Under the pieces are notes generated by a model. The model was not told the origin of the DNA. It did not search any database and saw nothing but the letters and a program-made list of their open reading frames with translations. This document shows positions 11,584 to 22,237 of a stretch of 64,000 nt of DNA, piece by piece (position 1 is the first letter of the stretch; each line of letters opens with the position of its first letter). This stretch comes from Arion vulgaris (taxonomy: Eukaryota > Mollusca > Gastropoda > Stylommatophora > Arionidae), in contig CM036767.1 in the NCBI GenBank assembly GCA_020796225.1, positions 22,884,927 through 22,948,926 on the forward strand, given 5' to 3'. Both the position numbers and the translations under genes were made by a program.

Positions 11584-11700
11584 AGGAAAGCTACACTAGT
11601 AAATAAAAGACGTGGCAGAAATCGGATCTGCAGGGCTACTTCTATGCGCATAACTGGCACAGCGCACAGTCGCTCATAGGTTCTTATTCTTCTTCTTTGC
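11583..11700 (+). mobile_element. SINE-B, 5'-truncated at array edge
   Basis: It begins abruptly at 'ggaaagctacactagtaaat', then 'gtggcagaaatcgg' and 'gcgcataactggcacagcgc'. The upstream half of the SINE is replaced by the 35-bp array. The end runs into a (TTC)-rich stretch instead of the expected (AAG)n. Confidence 0.75.
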
Positions 11701-11789
11701 GTTCGTTCTTTACGACCAATTTTAATTACTTTTAAAAATATGTTTGATCTTTACCAAGAACGTGTATACGTTGCATATCGGTTTAGTAG

Positions 11790-11935
11790 GCCCCTAAATG
11801 CAAAGACTTCTAAATGTTTAGGACACGTGCATTCGATTTCAGCCAAACCTCCTTAGTCGCCTCTTACGACATGCGTAGATGGTAACAGTGGTTCTATTCT
11901 TTACACCCCAAATTTGGGCCTCGGTAACCACTCGG
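11790..11935 (-). mobile_element. SINE-B head half, inverted
   Basis: On the minus strand it shows the core with 'catgtcgtaagaggcgacta' (11858-11877) and a preceding 'gggcc' head block. It is immediately followed on the plus strand by a SINE-B tail, giving a head-to-tail inverted composite. Confidence 0.65.
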
Positions 11936-12000
11936 GCTGATCTTAGGTTCAGATCACATATAAATCACAATAAGTGGTTTAACAAGTAGTCGATATAGAG

Positions 12001-12033
<33 letters not shown>

Positions 12034-12036
12034 AAG
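11936..12036 (+). mobile_element. SINE-B tail with (AAG)n
   Basis: It starts inside the element at 'cttaggttcagatcacat' and runs to a clean (AAG)n tail of about 11 repeats at 12003-12036. This is the best-preserved tail of the family here. Confidence 0.78.
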
Positions 12037-12325
12037 CTACTGAGATAAAAGAACTGCCATCAAATATTCGCTTAGAAATACATGAATGAACAGGACAAAT
12101 AACCCACATAACGTCCAGCTGATTGAAATCACGTCAAGTAGAGGTGTGAATGTGCAACAAACATAGAATAGACAGATGGACAATATAGATAATTATAATC
12201 TATGTTGACAGGCCTGGAATAAATGTTCAAGACATCTGTAACTGATCATCAGTATTTGCTGCGGAAGTTAAGGAAACTCGACAGCAGATGAAAGCAGCAT
12301 AAATTCTGATAACGTAACAAAAGAT
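12037..12325. other. Unassigned spacer
   Basis: No supported feature. It ends in the ATTG-rich tail of the next SINE. Confidence 0.4.
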
Positions 12326-12720
12326 GGGTTGATTGATTGATTGATAAGATCATCATCATTGCACTTCAATGATTAGCCATGTGGGCTCCGATACGTTTCT
12401 TACACAGGAAGATCTCAGAGAAAATGTACGAGCTCCGTAGCACCGGCACAGTTCCCCGATGTGATTTTGAAGATGGTAAAAATATTTTGTAAGAATTTAA
12501 ATTTAAAACTTTCTAACAAATTTGACCCGGTGAACGGCTTTTCTGCCTGCTCTTCTCGATTTTGAACTGTCATGAGTTTCGTATGTCTCAATTTGAATAC
12601 GGGACCTATGTTCTATCTTCCGTCTCCGATAGAACTAGGAACTCGATCCACTAACACTGAGATCAAGGATAACTGTAAATATATCTCTACGGCTTCACAA
12701 CGAAGATAAACAAGTACCTT
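12326..12720 (-). mobile_element. SINE-A, near full length, (ATCA)n tail
   Basis: Read on the minus strand: 'gatctcagtgttagtgg', 'cgagttcctagttctatcgg', a 'ggtcccgtattcaaattgag' block, then 'tgccggtgctacggagctcg', 'tgagatcttcctgtgtaag', and a tail of ATCA repeats at 12326-12345. The same blocks recur in seven other places. The tRNA-like head is eroded here but visible at 14780-14860. Confidence 0.85.
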
Positions 12721-12923
12721 TGGAGCAAGAAAGTTAAGTTCTTGAGATATATGAGATATTTGAGGGGAATATAATTAATCACACGATCTTTCAATGATAG
12801 TTGCAACAGCGGAAACTTGACACAATTATCTACAAAAACTGTAATTGTTACCAGAGCAGACACTTGGATACTCCACCGTGCTAGGTCAACTATTTTACTT
12901 AAACACGTCAGTGTGATCAAATA
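12721..12923. other. Spacer between SINE-A and the 66-bp array
   Basis: The 77-codon minus-strand frame over this part overlaps the SINE head and has no recognisable domain. Confidence 0.4.
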
Positions 12924-14427
12924 TATATCTTAATATATATCTTGTTTATGACTGTGAAACAATAAGCTTCTAGATCAACTCTCTTAGCTATTATCTTAAT
13001 ATATATCTTGTTTATGACTGTGAAACAATAAGCTTCTAGATCAAATCTCTTAGCTATTATCTTAATATATATCTTGTTTATGACTGTGAAACAATAAGCT
13101 TCTAGATCAAATCTCTTAGCTATTATCTTAATATATATCTTGTTTATGACTGTGAAACAATAAGCTTCTAGATCAAATCTCTTAGCTATTATCTTAATAT
13201 ATATCTTGTTTATGACTGTGAAACAATAAGCTTCTAGATCAAATCTCTTAGCTATTATCTTAATATATATCTTGTTTATGACTGTGAAACAATAAGCTTC
13301 TAGATCAAATCTCTTAGCTATTATCTTAATATATATCTTGTTTATGACTGTGAAACAATAAGCTTCTAGATCAAATCTCTTAGCTATTATCTTAATATAT
13401 ATCTTGTTTATGACTGTGAAACAATAAGCTTCTAGATCAAATCTCTTAGCTATTATCTTAATATATATCTTGTTTATGACTGTGAAACAATAAGCTTCTA
13501 GATCAAATCTCTTAGCTATTATCTTAATATATATCTTGTTTATGACTGTGAAACAATAAGCTTCTAGATCAAATCTCTTAGCTATTATCTTAATATATAT
13601 CTTGTTTATGACTGTGAAACAATAGTTTAGATCAAACTTTAGCTATTATCTTAATATATATCTGTTTATGACTCAAACAATAGTTCTAGATCAATCTCTT
13701 AGCTATTATCTTAATATATATCTTGTTTATGACTGTGAAACAATAAGCTTCTAGATCAAATCTCTTAGCTATTATCTTAATATATATCTTGTTTATGACT
13801 GTGAAACAATAAGCTTCTAGATCAAATCTCTTAGCTATTATCTTAATATATATCTTGTTTATGACTGTGAAACAATAAGCTTCTAGATCAAATCTCTTAG
13901 CTATTATCTTAATATATATCTTGTTTATGACTGTGAAACAATAAGCTTCTAGATCAAATCTCTTAGCTATTATCTTAATATATATCTTGTTTATGACTGT
14001 GAAACAATAAGCTTCTAGATCAAATCTCTTAGCTATTATCTTAATATATATCTTGTTTATGACTGTGAAACAATAAGCTTCTAGATCAACTCTCTTAGCT
14101 ATTATCTTAATATATATCTTGTTTATGACTGTGAAACAATAAGCTTCTAGATCAACTCTCTTAGCTATTATCTTAATATATATCTTGTTTATGACTGTGA
14201 AACAATAAGCTTCTAGATCAAATCTCTTAGCTATTATCTTAATATATATCTTGTTTATGACTGTGAAACAATAAGCTTCTAGATCAACTCTCTTAGCTAT
14301 TATCTTAATATATATCTTGTTTATGACTGTGAAACAATAAGCTTCTAGATCAACTCTCTTAGCTATTATCTTAGTATATATCTTGTTTATGACTGTGAAA
14401 CAATAAGCTTCTAGATCAACTCTCTTA
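12924..14427. repeat. 66-bp minisatellite, about 23 copies, highly uniform
   Basis: The unit runs from 'tcttaatatatatcttgttt' through 'atgactgtgaaacaataagc' and 'ttctagatcaaatctcttag' to 'ctatta'. Each copy carries a HindIII site (aagctt). Copies are almost identical apart from A/C in 'atcaaMtctc' and one damaged stretch at 13620-13690. The 22-residue periodic minus-strand frame is an artefact. SINE-A copies in the same orientation flank both ends. Confidence 0.98.
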
Positions 14428-14432
14428 ATCAT

Positions 14433-14862
14433 AGGTTGATTGATAGGGCCATCATCATCGCACTTCGGTGAGTAACCATGTGTGCTGCGATCTCTTTCTC
14501 ACAGGAAAATTGCATCTGCAGTGCACGAACTCCGTAGCACCGGCGAGGGTTCCCAATGTAATTTTGAAGATAGTGTAGATATTTTTGTAGAATTTTATTT
14601 TAATCTTTCCTAATGAATTTTGCTCTGCGGCGGCTTTCCAGGCTCGATCATTGAAGTGTCAATGGTTCTTTTACGTACTCAAATTGAACATGGGACCTTC
14701 CGTTTTGCCCTTCTCCGATAGAACTAGGAACTCGATTTCACCTACACTGAGATCGTAGATCTCTGAAAAAATATCCATATGGTTCCACGAGTGAGCGAAC
14801 CTGCTACCTTTGGCACGAGAGACGAGCACCTAGCCTCTATACCACAGAGGCCCCTTTGAAAA
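14433..14862 (-). mobile_element. SINE-A, full length with tRNA-like head
   Basis: This copy defines the family. On the minus strand it starts with 'ctctgtggtatagaggc' (A-box-like) and 'ggtagcaggttcgctcact' (B-box-like). It continues with 'gatctcagtgtaggtg', 'cgagttcctagttctatcgg' and 'cggtgctacggagttcg', and ends in ATCAATCA at 14433-14445. Length is about 430 bp. The tail touches the last unit of the 66-bp array. RNA polymerase III transcription is an inference from the two boxes. Confidence 0.88.
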
Positions 14863-14879
14863 TAACTCTGTACTAGATC

Positions 14880-15097
14880 AACTCTCTCAGCTCTTGGACA
14901 CGATACTGTGATACACAAACTATCTCAGCTCTTCCACACGATACTGTGATACACAAACTATCTCAGCTCTAGGACACGATACTGTGATACACAAACTATC
15001 TAAGCTCTTCCACACGATACTGTGATACACAAACTAACTAAGCTCTTGGACACGATACTGTGATACACAAACTATCTAAGCTCTTCCACACAGCTCT
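14880..15097. repeat. 38-bp minisatellite, about 5.5 copies
   Basis: The unit runs 'ctcttccacacgatactgtg' plus 'atacacaaactatctcag'. The first copy starts with 'agatcaactctctcagct', which resembles the edge of the 66-bp unit across the SINE. Confidence 0.94.
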
Positions 15098-15239
15098 AAT
15101 TCTAATCAAGGAATCTCACATCTGATACTGGGAGACTAAACTGATGGATAACGTGTTACCGCGGGGACGTCCTGCTTACGACTACATTCAAGCAACCTAC
15201 TCATCTCTCTGATTAGATATCAAATATAGTACATGATAG
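15098..15239. other. Short unassigned spacer
   Basis: No supported feature. Confidence 0.4.
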
Positions 15240-15425
15240 CAGAAGACATTAAGAATCCAGCGCATCTGATCGCATTAGAAGTCGGGGACCCTCATCGGTG
15301 CTATGGAATTCATGCACTGCCGCTGAGATCTTCCTGTGTAAGAAAGAGATCGGAGCACACATGATTATACACCGAAGTACAATGAGGATCTTCCCATCAA
15401 TCAATCAAGCAATCAATCAAACAAT
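15240..15425 (+). mobile_element. SINE-A, 3' half
   Basis: It starts within the body, carries 'cggtgctatggaattc', 'ctgagatcttcctgtgtaag' and 'aaagagatcggagcacac', and ends in AATC repeats at 15395-15425. It is in opposite orientation to the two SINE-A copies to its left. Confidence 0.82.
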
Positions 15426-16124
15426 CAATAAAACATCATTTTAATAATAAGACTCTATATTGCAATCTAGAGATAAGAGTTGACATATCAAAATCGACTA
15501 TCACAAACTTACTGAACACAAAATAAAAAAGTGCTACCAATAAACAATATAAAAGAACAGCTTCAATGAATGTCTAACAACAGATAATGATAGATCAAAT
15601 ACAATTCACGGTTAGTGGAGGAACCTCGTTAAGCAGGATCTAGCATTCAGTAATTGTATAGTGTGAACGAAAATAGTTGATATCATTCTTGGAAAAGTAC
15701 AAAACGGGTTTTAGAATGGAATATGTTTGTGGATGACATATCTCGACTTTATATAATTTTTGTTGAAGTTGAAAAGTTCAGAATAAAATCTATAATTTTG
15801 TTTACTGTCGGTAACAGTTATTTCAACTAAAGATATGTTGTTATTGATAGTTAGTAGTTTGATAAAATTGGTGGGTTCTTAACTGATTAGCTATTGAATT
15901 GAAACACAGGTTGTGGTTGAATTAAGTTTAGGTCCTATTTTCCCATTGCATGTGTATGTACACATTCAGCTGCAGTTTTCTTAATTATTATCAGATTTTT
16001 ATGAGTAATATACCATTTTGTAGATAAATGAATTTCTTTAAAATCGTTTAAAAACAAATAAATAATGACGCTACCAGCAGCTTATAGGAGCCAATCAGTT
16101 AAGGCAAATGTTTGACAACAGAGT
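15426..16124. other. Unassigned AT-rich spacer
   Basis: About 700 bp without recognisable coding, tandem or SINE sequence. Confidence 0.5.
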
Positions 16125-16348
16125 TCACTGAACCGGGTTTCTTTCAATGGTTCGGTCAATTTTCATAGAAATGGCAATCTGATGAGAGTATTCCATAAAG
16201 CAAACACTAGTCGTTCTCGCAACAATTTTATGGGATCTCAACAAAAATGCATTCGTAAATTGAGCCAGGTGGTCCGCACTCCAACCCACAACCCTCTGAA
16301 CGCACGGCAAACTGCCCCTTTGCCACAGATAATGTGTGCACGTAGATT
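16125..16348 (-). mobile_element. SINE-C, copy 1
   Basis: On the minus strand it has a tRNA-like head with 'tgtggcaaaggggcagtttg' and B-box-like 'gtgggttggagtgcgg'. A body follows ending 'tactctcatcagattgcc' and 'atttctatgaaaattga'. These blocks align in order with 36925-37174. Short open frames on both strands here (71 and 77 codons) are explained by the SINE. Confidence 0.62.
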
Positions 16349-16494
16349 GTTGATTCATCCTCTACTTCCAACTAATCAAGAAATTAACGATCCTTAAAGA
16401 CTCTTTGTATCACCACACCAGCAGTGATAGATTCTATATTTTGTTTCAAGCTCAGATAACGATGCATAATCTCAAATGAAAGATTGCATCACAG

Positions 16495-16922
16495 CACGTT
16501 AGTAGCACAGCATGTTAGTAGTACAGCATGTTAGTAGCACAACATGTTAATAGTACAGCACGTTAGTAGCACAACATGTTAATAGTACAGCATGTTAGTA
16601 GCACAACATGTTAATAGTACAACATGTTAGTAGCACAACATGTTAGTAGCACAACATGTTAATAGTACAGCATGTTAATAGTACAACATGTTAATAGTAC
16701 AGCATGTTAATAGTACAGCATGTTAATAGTACAACATGTTAGTAGCACAGCATGTTAGTAGCACAGCATGTTAGTAGCACAACATGTTAATAGCACAACA
16801 TGTTAATAGTACAGCATGTTAATAGTACAACATGTTAATAGTACAGCATGTTAATAGTACAACATGTTAATAGTACAGCATGTTAGTAGCACAACATGTT
16901 AATAGTACAGCACGTTAGTAGT
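16495..16922. repeat. 16-bp minisatellite, about 27 copies
   Basis: The unit is 'gtagcacarcatgtta', with frequent R in 'caRcatg', and 'agtagca' or 'aatagta' forms. Both forms are interleaved. Confidence 0.96.
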
Positions 16923-17084
16923 ATCAACATTCATGTATTTATTGCATTCTATTAGACGTCAGTACATTTAAGCAAAAGTGTCAAAGATAGATCACTTACA
17001 AAGTAGCTTGTGTAACGGGCTCTAGTTGTTATTTTTGTCCAAATAAACATGTTGTAACCATCACGAATATCCACTGTATTCTTG
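16923..17084. other. Short unassigned spacer
   Basis: No supported feature. Confidence 0.4.
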
Positions 17085-17268
17085 GAAGTCTGCATGGAGC
17101 TAAGCTGCTCATCTCTCACGCCAACAGTACCCTATTCACTCTCGTGGATGGATGGGAATAATTTCCTAGAGATTCATTATCTCAATGTATGTGAGATCAA
17201 GTTCCTAGTCATATCGTAGACGGACGATAAAACGAAGGCCGCGTGTTCAATTGAGAATATAAAAACTA
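17085..17268 (+). mobile_element. SINE-A, 5' half
   Basis: Head and first body blocks only: 'gctgctcatctctcacgcc', 'cactctcgtgga', 'atctcaatgtatgtgagat', 'caagttcctagtcatatcg' and 'gcgtgttcaattgag'. It complements the 3'-only copies elsewhere. Confidence 0.75.
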
Positions 17269-17540
17269 TATAAGTAAAAATCGATATGAGTAGTCTGTAA
17301 AGCTACTGTTCGGATTATACTACCGGTGGGTGGGGAGGGGGTGAGGAAACGGCGATACATACGCAGATAGAATGCAGCGACATAATAATATTGACACATA
17401 CGTGCACACGCTCGTGTAATTGACACATATGTGCACACTTTCATGTATATATGTCAAGTCATCAAATGCAAGTCAAATTAAAACATCTAGCAAAGGAACG
17501 ACTCAAAAAGCAGTTTTAAAAAACCCAGACCAAACGACTG
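17269..17540. other. Unassigned spacer
   Basis: Contains two spaced copies of 'attgacacatacgtgcacac' at 17388 and 17420, otherwise nothing recognisable. Confidence 0.4.
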
Positions 17541-17646
17541 TATATGCAAGCTTCAGACCTATCTTTCAAAAGATAGCATCCTCATAAAGTATATGCTAGC
17601 TTCAGACCTATCTTTCAAAAGATAGCATCCTCATAAAGTATATGCT
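17541..17646. repeat. Two-copy 49-bp duplication with hairpin
   Basis: Each unit contains 'ctatctttcaaaagatag', an 8-bp inverted repeat with a 2-base centre. The two copies differ at one or two bases. Confidence 0.9.
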
Positions 17647-18050
17647 AAAACAAACCCCTTAGAGAGAGGATACTGGACCACATGTACATATCCAAGCAGT
17701 ATACTCGACAGGGGATACTCAACAAGGATGAAAGTACAGCATACAACGTAATCACATTCACTCTAAGTTTTCTTAATGAAGAATATCAACGTGATGTCCT
17801 GGGTACCGGGTATATACATATGATGGATGATAAGTCAGCAAAAAAATAACGTCAAGAAGAAAGAAGCAGAAGTCTACATGAAATGCAAATCTTGGCATAT
17901 CCTTGACAGGACTTCGCCATCAATCACAGTAAACGAGTCGTCGAAGTGTACACAGAATACCCAAATAGAGATATGACAGTGGGGACATTGTGTTATATCT
18001 ATGATGTAGAGCTCAAAATGCCAATTGAAAACAGTTGTTCGCAAAGCTCA
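17647..18050. other. Unassigned spacer
   Basis: No supported feature. Weak LINE-like codon runs were considered but not assigned. Confidence 0.4.
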
Positions 18051-18054
18051 ATCC

Positions 18055-18562
18055 AATATCTGTTGTATTTGTGACAGATGCAAAATATGTTGTATTTGTT
18101 ACAGATGCAAAATCTGTTATATTTGGGACATGCAAAATCTGTTATATTTGTGAAAGATGTAAAATCTGTTGTATTTGTGACAGATGCAAAATCTGTTATA
18201 TTTGGGACATGCAAAATATGTTATATTTGTGACAGATGCAAAATCTGTTGTATTTGTTACAGATGCAAAATATGTTGTATTTGTGACAGATGCAACATTT
18301 TTTATATTTGTGGCATGCAAAATCTGTTATATTTGTGACAGATGCAAAATCTGTTATATTAGTGACAGATGCAAAATATGTTGTATTTGTTACAGATGCA
18401 ACATTTTTTATATTTGTGGCATGCAAAATCTGTTATATTAGTGACAGATGCAAAATATGTTGTATTTGTTACAGATGCAAAATCTGTTATATTTGGGACA
18501 TGCAAAATCTGTTATATTTGTGACAGATGCAAAATCTTTTATATTTGTGCTAGATGCAAAAA
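18055..18562. repeat. 25/27-bp minisatellite, about 19 copies
   Basis: The unit is 'gtgacagatgcaaaatctgt' plus 'tatattt'. A short form has 'ggcatgcaa' or 'gacatgcaa' in place of 'gacagatgcaa'. Cys-rich open frames appear in several phases on the plus strand and also on the minus strand, so no protein is supported. Confidence 0.96.
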
Positions 18563-18770
18563 TCAGTATTCCAAGAACGTTATTCTATAAAATTGTAAGG
18601 TCTACTGTCTGAAATGTTCAACCAATGTAATGTCTTGCTGTGGATACTGTCTCACTACGAAATCAGGAAATGGCATAGTATACCACAACAGGACATAGTA
18701 GATATAGTAAATAAAAACAGGGGGATAGGCCATGTATGTGGTGGGCAGATGGTGTAGCAGAATCCCTGAA
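18563..18770. other. Short unassigned spacer
   Basis: No supported feature. Confidence 0.4.
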
Positions 18771-19080
18771 CATGTCAAGTAGTAGCATGTCCCTTGCAGA
18801 ACGTCGCATTCATCACAGCCCGCCTGAAAAGCTATCTGTTTCTTGCAAGTTCTCCAGCCTCTTCTAGCGTTATAGTCAAGGTTTTCTTAGATGTCCTGCT
18901 GCCACTTTCGTCTTGAACATATTCTACCTCGTTTTCCAGGAACCTAGTCTTCTATTATCTTTCCTGACCGCTGTGGCGTTTAATGTGGCCAACATATTTC
19001 ATGTTCGGGGACATGCTGTTACTCCTTGAAATGCAGGTCTTGTAGGATGTCTTTGTTGAATTCCTGAACACCTATCTCTA
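18771..19080 (-). mobile_element. LINE ORF2 C-terminal remnant
   Basis: The minus strand encodes, with frameshifts, the stretch that follows the reverse transcriptase in many non-LTR elements: Lys-Tyr-Val-Gly-His-Ile-Lys-Arg near 18990, a Lys-Arg-Gly-Arg basic run, Trp-Gln-Gln-Asp, and an end Arg-Arg-Ala-Val-Met-Asn-Ala-Thr near 18800. A shorter related end is at 55008-55080. Only the C-terminal tail remains, and no catalytic domain is present. The exact clade is not assigned. Confidence 0.7.
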
Positions 19081-19084
19081 TATA

Positions 19085-19190
19085 CCAATGGTAGCATCGC
19101 GATTAAGCTAATGCGTGAGCGTTCGACTATCAACTCGGTCTCAAGAGGGAGGTGAGTTTAATACCCCACTCGACGTTCTCCATGTAATAA
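19085..19190 (+). mobile_element. tRNA-like SINE head, unclassified
   Basis: 'aatggtagcatcgcgattaa' and, 60 bp later, 'gtgagtttaataccccactc' look like A- and B-box elements. A single copy in this window, so no family can be built. Confidence 0.4.
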
Positions 19191-19869
19191 AAGCTATTAT
19201 CTCTTCTACCTCCTGCACACTAGAGACATATAATATAATAATAGGAAATATAAAGTAACATACACTTCATACCCTGAGATCTGACAAGACTACGGCAAAT
19301 GTTATTTTATTATTATTACTAGCGCACACTCCTGCAGTCTACACTTCATCTTCACACCACAAGAACACAACAGAAACGAGATGAAAGGGGAAATAAAAAT
19401 ATTCAATTCAATCCCTAGAGCTTCTATGTTTCATCTTCTTTGCATTAAAAAATATATATATATTTATTTATATCAAATTATTACAATATTTTGTTTCAGT
19501 TAACATCTAAACCAGAACACACAAGTAATATATTGCGTATAATAATTTCGCGTCCGATCTAGATTTGACAAGATGAGAATCGACATTGCTTTAGTCAATC
19601 TTCAGTTCACGACAGTTTCAATTTGTGGAAGGAAATCATCTTCCTAACATCAACAAATTCGTTTGAAAAATTAATCATGTATTACATTTACTGCTTGCTA
19701 GTTTTAGACATAAACTCAATATATACAAATCAAATGTCAGATAGTCTATGGATCGGTGTTTCTGTATGGATCAGAGACGTGGTAAACAAGTGCCAAGTCA
19801 GATAGTCAGTCACATAAGAGGTTTGGAAGGGAGATATCTTGGAAGAACTTTCCTAATTCGTTAGAATAC
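19191..19869. other. Unassigned AT-rich spacer
   Basis: The 60-codon frame at 19623-19805 has no recognisable domain. Nothing else is supported. Confidence 0.45.
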
Positions 19870-20325
19870 AAAATATATATATATCACTGAGATCAGCCAA
19901 ACAATAGTATCAGGAAGAAATATATATATTACTGAGATCAGCCAAACAACAGTATTATAGTATCAGGAAGAAATATATATATTACTGAGATCAGCCAAAC
20001 AACAGTATCACAGTATCAGGAAGAAATATATATTACTGAGATCAGCCAAACAACAGTATCAGGAAGAAATATATATATTACTGAGATCAGCTAAACAACA
20101 GTATTACAGTATCAGGAAGAAATATATATATTACTGAGATCAGCTAAACAACAGTATCAGGAAGAAATATATATATATTACTGAGATCAGCCAAACAACA
20201 GTATCACAGTATCAGGAAGAAATATATATATTACTGAGATCAGCCAAACAACAGTATCAGGAAGAAATATATATATTACTGAGATCAGCTAAACAACAGT
20301 ATTACAGTATCAGGAAGAAATATAA
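19870..20325. repeat. 45/55-bp minisatellite, about 9 copies
   Basis: The unit is 'atatatattactgagatcag' plus 'ccaaacaacagtatcaggaagaa' in two pieces. A longer form carries an extra 'acagtatc' or 'ttatagtatc' insert. Long and short forms alternate, suggesting a dimeric higher-order unit. Confidence 0.94.
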
Positions 20326-20384
20326 AAGACGAGATGAAAATAGTTGGGAGATATATTGAGAATGCAAAATGTCATCATCAAATA

Positions 20385-20560
20385 GCTAGCCCTGTGCAGA
20401 ACTTTGTCACCCTAACAGTCCTCCGGAACTTCTCTCTCTCTTAGGCCAGATGTCCCGTTTCTGCAGCCGTCACGGTCAAACCATCAATTACATCCTGAAT
20501 CCATCTTCTGCGTGGTCTTCCTCTTCTTCTCTTTGCCGGTATGCCTCATTTCATGATGGT
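20385..20560 (-). mobile_element. LINE ORF2 C-terminal remnant
   Basis: The minus strand reads Pro-Ala-Lys-Arg-Arg-Arg-Gly-Arg-Pro-Arg-Arg-Arg-Trp, then Ile-Gln-Asp-Val-Ile-Asp-Gly-Leu-Thr, around 20545-20450. This basic Gly-Arg-Pro motif with a following Trp is standard just downstream of the reverse transcriptase in RTE/BovB-like and related LINEs (family knowledge). A tandem-duplicated segment borders it. Confidence 0.72.
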
Positions 20561-20696
20561 GTTCTTCATTCAATTATTACACAAAGCAAAATATTAGACA
20601 TTCAAATATGACTCTGAGTATGCCTAATTTCATGATGGTGTTCTTCATTCAATTATTACACAAAGCAAAATATTAGACATCCAAATATGGCTCTGA
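20541..20696. repeat. Two-copy tandem duplication, about 77 bp
   Basis: It is repeated from 'tatgcctcatttcatgatgg' to 'ttagacat-caaatatg-ctc' with few differences. It begins at the broken edge of the LINE remnant. Confidence 0.9.
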
Positions 20697-20699
20697 AAA

Positions 20700-20900
20700 C
20701 AAATTCGGGAGGCAAGAGAGGTAGGGGAAGATCTAGTTAAACATGGAGACAAAAAAGAGAGACAAAAATGACCTGGAATTAAATAAGTTTGCTTCCTCAA
20801 GACCTATTTGGTTAGAAGACATTTAATGATGTATTATACTTTACGGCCGTTAGGATTTATTGTCTAATTGTATATGTTATGTCTGTCGTTTAACAATGGA
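20700..20900 (+). mobile_element. LINE 3' terminal remnant
   Basis: The plus strand reads Gly-Gly-Lys-Arg-Gly-Arg-Gly-Arg-Ser-Ser, a stop, then Thr-Trp-Arg near 20705-20745. A later phase gives Leu-Arg-Pro-Leu-Gly-Phe-Ile-Val near 20845. The order fits the end of a non-LTR ORF2 with frameshifts. Confidence 0.5.
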
Positions 20901-20924
20901 ATTTCTTCCCTTTCTGGTGTATCC

Positions 20925-21016
20925 TTTGCTTGATAAAGGCTCTTTGGTCTAAACTTCGCTGTGTATTGTTATTGCTTTTATACTTTGTAAAACTACAGTA
21001 CTTTGTTGTTACGTGT
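20925..21016 (+). mobile_element. Penelope-like element 3' tail (solo)
   Basis: 'gcttgataaaggctctttgg', 'ttgtaaaactacagtacttt' and 'acgtgtttcgcca' match the last 95 bp of the element ending at about 38670, in the same order and spacing. The coding part is absent, so this is a severely 5'-truncated copy. Its end helps define the 3' boundary of the element. Confidence 0.8.
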
Positions 21017-21590
21017 TTCGCCATTTTTACATAGTTTTACTGCAGTCTTTCATTATATCGACATGCTTTATTAAACAGTGACTATGAGAAGAAAAAGAAG
21101 AAGAAGAAGAAGAAGCATTCGATATTAATGGAGCACTACTGTTTGATTAATAAAAAAAATTAACAACCAAAAGAACACAAAAAATTAATTAATGTTTTTA
21201 GATTCCAGAAACTCGATTATATGTGTGATGTTTAGAGTTCTTGGTTATTGAATACTAAACCGACCTTCTAAAAAATCTAAGCAAACGTGCCAGCATTGTC
21301 CCAGGTCCATTTTATTGGTCAGTGTCAGGGTGAAGGTAGTATGTCTCAAAGTAGGACATAACCTTTCTAAACACTATCTTTTTGAGTACTTTGCCACAAA
21401 TATTTTACAAGGTGAGTATAACGGAGCTGTTGAGCAGTCTAGGATTCTTCCCATGTTTATTGAGCGGTTCTAAATAGCGTTGGAGCCAATCCTCAAGTAC
21501 CCCAACGGAATGTACCTTCATCAGTTCTCGTCGCACCCGACGACACATACGGTAGAAACAAACCAATTCACTCAGTTTGATCGTGTTCCT
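21017..21590. other. Unassigned spacer
   Basis: Contains a short (AAG)n run at 21090-21115, perhaps a stray SINE-B tail. Nothing else is supported. Confidence 0.45.
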
Positions 21591-21596
21591 TGTTTT

Positions 21597-22112
21597 CTAC
21601 CTCAAACCTAGTTCTATGCATGTGTTTCTACTCTATCTCAAACCTAGTTCTATGCATGTGTTTCTACTCTACCTCAAACCTAGTTCTATGCATGTGTTTC
21701 TACTCTATCTCAAACCTAGTTCTATGCATGTGTTTCTACTCTATCTCAAACCTAGTTCTATGCATGTGTTTCTACTCTACCTCAAACCTAGTTCTATGCA
21801 TGTGTTTCTACTCTATCTCAAACCTAGTTCTATGCATGTGTTTCTACTCTATCTCAAACCTAGTTCTATGCATGTGTTTCTACTCTATCTCAAACCTAGT
21901 TCTATGCATGTATTTCTACTCTATCTCAAACCTAGTTCTATGCATGTTTTTCTACTCTATCTCAAATCTAGTTCTATGCATGTGTTTCTACTCCATCTCA
22001 AACCTAGTTCTATGCATGTATTTCTACTCTATCTCAAATCTAGTTCTATGCATGTATTTCTACTCTATCTCAAACCTAGTTGTATGCATGTGTTTCTACT
22101 CTGCTTCAAAAA
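21597..22112. repeat. 36-bp minisatellite, about 14 copies
   Basis: The unit is 'ctcaaacctagttctatgca' plus 'tgtgtttctactctat'. Very uniform on the left, more variants on the right ('tgtattt', 'caaatcta'). 36 is a multiple of 3, so two plus-strand frames stay open through the array. I do not treat them as genes. Confidence 0.97.
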
Positions 22113-22237
22113 CATCTCTATGTGCCTGACATATACTTTTCCCCTCTGTTCCTGCAGTGTTCACTGCACTGAATTGAAATTCATCACAACTGCATTAATA
22201 CCCGTCTAGTCGAGCTGTTTGATGTAGTCATATCATA

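Noticed and set aside
12687..12920. 77-codon minus-strand gene
   Set aside because: It overlaps the eroded head of SINE-A and shows no domain.
13686..14432. 22-residue periodic protein on the minus strand
   Set aside because: The 66-bp array is a multiple of 3. No start context and no change in substitution pattern by codon position.
14780..14862. Functional tRNA gene
   Set aside because: The A- and B-box-like elements are there, but no complete cloverleaf could be drawn. The sequence continues as a SINE with other copies in the window.
16125..16397. Overlapping 71- and 77-codon genes
   Set aside because: The interval matches SINE-C at 36925-37174, so the frames are incidental.
18035..18590. 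Cysteine-rich repeat protein
   Set aside because: The frame is open in several phases on both strands of the 25/27-bp array. Cys codons come from 'tgt' and 'tgc' in the unit.
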